In this document: positions 6,777-8,754 of the stretch, one piece after another
Layout of the letters: the number at the start of each line of letters is the position of its first letter
Numbering within the stretch: the first letter of the stretch is position 1
From: CAZYWA01 sp964650975 [NCBI: uncultured bacterium]
GTDB taxonomy: Bacteria > JADJOY01
Direction of reading: 5' to 3'
Assembly (NCBI GenBank): GCA_964650975.1
Contig: CAZYWA010000336.1
Coordinates: forward strand, 1 to 8,754
DNA length: 8,754 bases
Made by a program: the position numbers and the translations under genes
Notes under the pieces: generated by a model
What the model saw: the letters and a program-made list of their open reading frames with translations, nothing else
The model's database searches: none
Told to the model about the DNA's origin: nothing

Positions 6777-7685
6777 ATGCATGGCTCGGCGGAAAGCGGC
6801 GATCCGGCGCACCTCGAAGAGGCCGCGTGCATCCTGTGCGGCCCGGCGCCGGTCAGGACCCGCATCGACTCGCCGCCGTTCCGGGTGGTCGAGTGCGAGC
6901 GCTGCACGCTCGTCTTCCTGAGCCCGCGGCTCGCTCCGGCGTCGCGCGAGGCGCTCTACACCGGCGACTACTTCAAGAGCCCGATCGCCCGCGAGCGCGG
7001 CTACACCGATTACGTCGCCGACGGCGATTGTTACCTGGAGACGTTCCGCCGGCGGGCTGCGCCACTGCTCGCATGGCGAGCGAAGGGCCGTGTGTTCGAG
7101 GCCGGCTGCGCCGCCGGCTTCTTCCTCTCGGTCATGCGCGACGCCGGCTGGAGCACCTACGGTGTCGAGCTCAATCCGGCGATGGCCGCCCACGCGCGCG
7201 AGCGATTCGGGCTCGGCGGTGTCGTGAACGGCCGGGTCGAGGACTGGGACGGCCGCGACGCCCCCTACGATCTGATCGCGCTCTGGGACGTCCTCGAGCA
7301 CGTGGGCGATCCGGCGGCGCTGCTCGCGAGCGTGAAGCCGTGGCTCGCGGCCGACGGCCGGCTGGTGATCGAGACCCAGGACGTCGCGTCGCCCACCGCC
7401 CGCCTCCTCGGCAAACGCTGGCACCACTACAAGCACGGCGAGCACCTGTTTCATTTCTCGCCGCGAACCCTGCGCACGTTGCTCGAGCGAGGCGGCTTCG
7501 AGGTGCTGAGCTGGACGCGCCGCGGCGCGGGAAAGCTCATCCCTTACCGGTTCCTGGTCGAGCGCAGCGAGCGGATCCTGCCGGCGCTGACGCCGGTTCT
7601 CGCGCGAATGCCCGGTCTCGAGGGCAAGACCTTCTACGTCAACCCGCGCGACGAGATGATCGTCACCGCGCGGCTCCAGAGCTGA
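6777..7685 (+). CDS. Class I SAM-dependent methyltransferase with N-terminal CxxC zinc-binding-like motif
   Basis: 302 aa. It should transfer a methyl group from S-adenosylmethionine; the acceptor cannot be told. The N-terminus has two Cys pairs (C18/C21 and C40/C43, in ECERCTLVFLSPR), a likely zinc knuckle seen in methyltransferases of sugar, polysaccharide and natural-product loci. The Rossmann core shows motif I VFEAGCAAGFFL (106-117), the acidic strand-2 end GVELNP (129-134) and DLIALWDVLEHV (165-176). KHGEHLFHFSPRTLRTLLERGGFEV is the usual C-terminal signature of the Methyltransf_23-like group. ATG 6777 is chosen because the 48 codons upstream, open to 6633, look noncoding; no clear ribosome site precedes it. 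The glycosylase gene starts at the next base after its stop, so the two are probably co-transcribed. Confidence 0.88.
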   Translation: MHGSAESGDPAHLEEAACILCGPAPVRTRIDSPPFRVVECERCTLVFLSPRLAPASREALYTGDYFKSPIARERGYTDYVADGDCYLETFRRRAAPLLAWRAKGRVFEAGCAAGFFLSVMRDAGWSTYGVELNPAMAAHARERFGLGGVVNGRVEDWDGRDAPYDLIALWDVLEHVGDPAALLASVKPWLAADGRLVIETQDVASPTARLLGKRWHHYKHGEHLFHFSPRTLRTLLERGGFEVLSWTRRGAGKLIPYRFLVERSERILPALTPVLARMPGLEGKTFYVNPRDEMIVTARLQS

Positions 7686-8294
7686 GTGGCGAGCGGCAAG
7701 GCGCTGACGCGCGATTTCTATTTGCGTCCCACGAGAGACGTGGCGCGCGACCTCCTCGGCTGCGTGATCGTGCGGCGCGAACGGGGGCGCGACGTGGCGA
7801 TCCGGATCGTCGAGGTGGAGGCGTATCTCGGTATCGAGGACCCCGCTGCGCACACCTACCGCGGTCGTCGCACCGCGCGCGTCGAGCCGATGTGGGGGCC
7901 AGGCGGGCACATCTACGTCTACTTCACCTACGGCATGCACCACTGCATGAACGCCGTGACGCGCGAGCAGGGCACACCCGAGGCGGTGCTGATCCGCGCG
8001 GGCGAGCCCCTCGAAGGGCTGACGACGATGCGCCGCAGGCGCGGCCCGCGCGCCGATCGCGACCTGGCGCGTGGCCCCGCGTGCGTGTGCGTCGCGCTGG
8101 GGGTCGACCGGCGCCATTCGGGTCTCGACCTCACCACCGGGCGCAAGCTCTGGATCGAGGAGGGCGAGCGGGTCGCGGACGCGCAGGTGTCGCGCGCGCC
8201 GCGGATCGGCGTCCCGTACGCGGGAGCCGCCGCCGCGTGGCCGCTACGCTTCCTGGTTCGCGACCATCCGTGCGTGTCGGGCCGGCCTCGTTGA
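7686..8294 (+). CDS. mpg: 3-methyladenine DNA glycosylase, AAG/MPG family
   Basis: 202 aa, normal for bacterial members. It cuts the N-glycosidic bond of alkylated or deaminated purines (3-methyladenine, hypoxanthine), starting base excision repair. The family signature is complete: FYLRPTRDVARDLLG (11-25); IVEVEAYLG with catalytic E45 and Y47, equivalent to human AAG E125 and Y127; AAHTYRGR; MWGPGGHIYVYFTYGMHHCMN, whose YGM tyrosine corresponds to the base-flipping intercalator; ARGPACVCVALGVDRRHSG; and the C-terminal APRIGVPYAG and PLRFLVRDHPCVS. GTG 7686 follows the methyltransferase TGA with no gap, and the residues after it fit the usual AAG N-terminus, so translation is probably by reinitiation. 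Note that this is the AAG fold, unrelated to E. coli Tag or AlkA. Confidence 0.95.
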   Translation: MASGKALTRDFYLRPTRDVARDLLGCVIVRRERGRDVAIRIVEVEAYLGIEDPAAHTYRGRRTARVEPMWGPGGHIYVYFTYGMHHCMNAVTREQGTPEAVLIRAGEPLEGLTTMRRRRGPRADRDLARGPACVCVALGVDRRHSGLDLTTGRKLWIEEGERVADAQVSRAPRIGVPYAGAAAAWPLRFLVRDHPCVSGRPR

Positions 8295-8314
8295 GCGCGA
8301 GCGGCGGGTCTTCG

Positions 8315-8341
8315 TTGTTTCAGTCGGTGCCATCGTATTAG
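8315..8341 (+). promoter_or_regulatory. Candidate sigma70-like promoter in an AT-richer patch before vapB
   Basis: TTGTTT (8315-8320) and TATTAG (8336-8341) are 15 bases apart, each a partial match to -35 and -10 consensus. The patch is visibly AT-richer than the coding DNA on either side, which supports a promoter more than the hexamers do. It would give the antitoxin gene its own transcript. Confidence 0.35.
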
Positions 8342-8349
8342 TTGTAAAC

Positions 8350-8354
8350 AGAGG
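8350..8354 (+). promoter_or_regulatory. Ribosome binding site of vapB
   Basis: AGAGG lies 5 bases before ATG 8360, one of the few clear Shine-Dalgarno sites in this window. It supports the short antitoxin gene being real. Confidence 0.5.
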
Positions 8355-8359
8355 TTCTC

Positions 8360-8566
8360 ATGCCGTCCGTCAGGCTCTCGGCCAAGTTTCAAGTCGTGAT
8401 CCCCCCCGAGGTCCGTAAGCAGCTTGCGCTCGAGCCCGGACAGACGCGGGAGGTCTTGGTGCGCGACGGAACGATCGAGCTCGTGCCGGTTCAGAAGCCG
8501 TCGGCGTTACGCGGTTTCGTCCGCGGGATCGACACGTCCGCGCTGCGCGATCGAGACCGCGTGTGA
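8360..8566 (+). CDS. vapB: VapB-type antitoxin, SpoVT/AbrB domain
   Basis: 68 aa. The N-terminal half (SAKFQVVIPPEVRKQLALEPGQ, about 7-28) is the swapped-hairpin SpoVT/AbrB DNA-binding fold, with the usual K-F-Q-V-V-IP core and the VRDGTIEL strand pair following. The C-terminal tail, RGFVRGIDTSALRDRDRV, resembles the toxin-binding end of VapB antitoxins paired with PIN-domain VapC. Such antitoxins neutralise the toxin RNase and repress their own promoter. It has its own AT-rich upstream patch and a good ribosome site. Its stop overlaps a GTG that opens a VapC-like reading frame, the normal VapBC arrangement, but that frame soon ends, so this may be an orphan antitoxin. Confidence 0.88.
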   Translation: MPSVRLSAKFQVVIPPEVRKQLALEPGQTREVLVRDGTIELVPVQKPSALRGFVRGIDTSALRDRDRV

Positions 8567-8655
8567 GCGTCGTCGATTCGGGGGCCGACCTCTGGTATCT
8601 CGCGGACGCTCGCCGACCGCCGGCCCGCGCGCGCTCTCGCGCCAAGCGATCGTAG
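8563..8655 (+). pseudogene. vapC: N-terminal remnant of a VapC (PIN-domain) toxin
   Basis: From GTG 8563, overlapping the vapB stop as GTGA, the frame reads SVVDSGADLWYLAD, the pattern of a PIN-domain first strand with its first metal-binding Asp (D5) and following helix. After about 15 residues it turns into an Arg/Pro/Ala string and stops at TAG 8653-8655, giving 30 aa against about 130 for a normal VapC. Other plus-strand frames up to the next gene do not restore PIN sequence, so most of the toxin seems deleted rather than merely frameshifted. The match is short and the call rests largely on position behind vapB. Confidence 0.55.
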
Positions 8656-8673
8656 ATCTCCTCCAGGTCGCCG

Positions 8674-8754
8674 ATGGAGCTCGTCGCTTACCGGCAGTTT
8701 CGCGATCTCGAGAAGACCCACTGGTGGTTCATCGGCCGCCGGAGGATTTTCACG
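8674..8754 (+). CDS. Start of a second class I SAM methyltransferase, HWWF type (3' end outside window)
   Basis: Only 27 codons are visible. The stretch YRQFRDLEKTHWWFIGRR, followed by RIF, is the distinctive N-terminus (Y..f..lE..HWWf.gRr.i) of a group of class I SAM methyltransferases usually found beside glycosyltransferases in surface-polysaccharide or lipid-sugar loci. The SAM-binding motifs would lie outside the window. ATG 8674 is preceded by CAGG with 6 bases of spacing, a weak but acceptable ribosome site. It starts 18 bases after the vapC stub ends, and is a different subgroup from the methyltransferase at 6777-7685, so it is not a duplicate of it. Confidence 0.75.
   Translation, partial: MELVAYRQFRDLEKTHWWFIGRRRIFT

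Noticed and set aside
6717-8117. 466-aa minus-strand frame
   Set aside because: Antisense to the methyltransferase and glycosylase, with low-complexity composition.
6062-8341. 759-aa plus-strand open frame over aat, methyltransferase and mpg
   Set aside because: It runs antisense to aat and out of frame through two well-recognised genes; a GC-driven shadow.

Overview
This is a strongly GC-rich window from a bacterium with densely packed genes. A Ser/Thr kinase carrying an N-terminal zinc ribbon and C-terminal TPRs, a CSLREA / choice-of-anchor Q beta-helix surface protein with thrombospondin-type-3 Ca2+ motifs, a lipoprotein-like exported GH36 enzyme and Aat (N-degron pathway) together suggest a Gram-negative environmental lineage such as Myxococcota, the former Deltaproteobacteria, Binatota or Eisenbacteria. 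This is inference from gene content; the window holds no rRNA or other phylogenetic marker I could place. I saw no tRNA, rRNA, CRISPR array, insertion sequence or phage gene.

Layout. (1) Positions 1-3902, minus strand: a two-gene unit with a membrane Ser/Thr kinase (1848-3902) followed by an exported GH36 alpha-galactosidase-like enzyme (1-1848, C-terminus outside the window). The kinase stop and the GH36 GTG start share one base. (2) Positions 3903-4234: a divergent intergenic region of about 330 bp with three short perfect dyads and no convincing gene. (3) Positions 4235-5806, plus strand: an exported beta-helix surface protein with a C-terminal Ca2+-binding stalk and a short hydrophobic/basic tail. 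(4) Positions 5807-5974: a convergent intergenic region packed with four perfect inverted repeats. (5) Positions 5975-6634, minus strand: aat. (6) Positions 6635-6776: a divergent promoter region with three dyads. (7) Positions 6777-8294, plus strand: a class I SAM methyltransferase directly abutting a 3-methyladenine DNA glycosylase. (8) Positions 8295-8655: an AT-richer promoter patch, a VapB-type antitoxin and what looks like only the N-terminal stub of its VapC partner. (9) Positions 8674-8754: the first 27 codons of a second, different SAM methyltransferase of the HWWF type common beside glycosyltransferases.

How the genes fit together. The kinase senses or signals at the cytoplasmic membrane and is probably co-translated with an exported glycosidase, an unusual pairing. 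The beta-helix protein is likely a cell-surface product, possibly expressed from the same divergent control region. Aat and the DNA glycosylase are housekeeping functions (protein turnover, alkylation repair). The methyltransferases at the right edge suggest that a surface-polysaccharide or small-molecule modification locus begins there. I found no clearly new multi-gene defence or biosynthetic system. The best leads are the kinase-GH36 coupling, the kinase architecture, the decayed VapBC locus and the row of dyads after the beta-helix gene.
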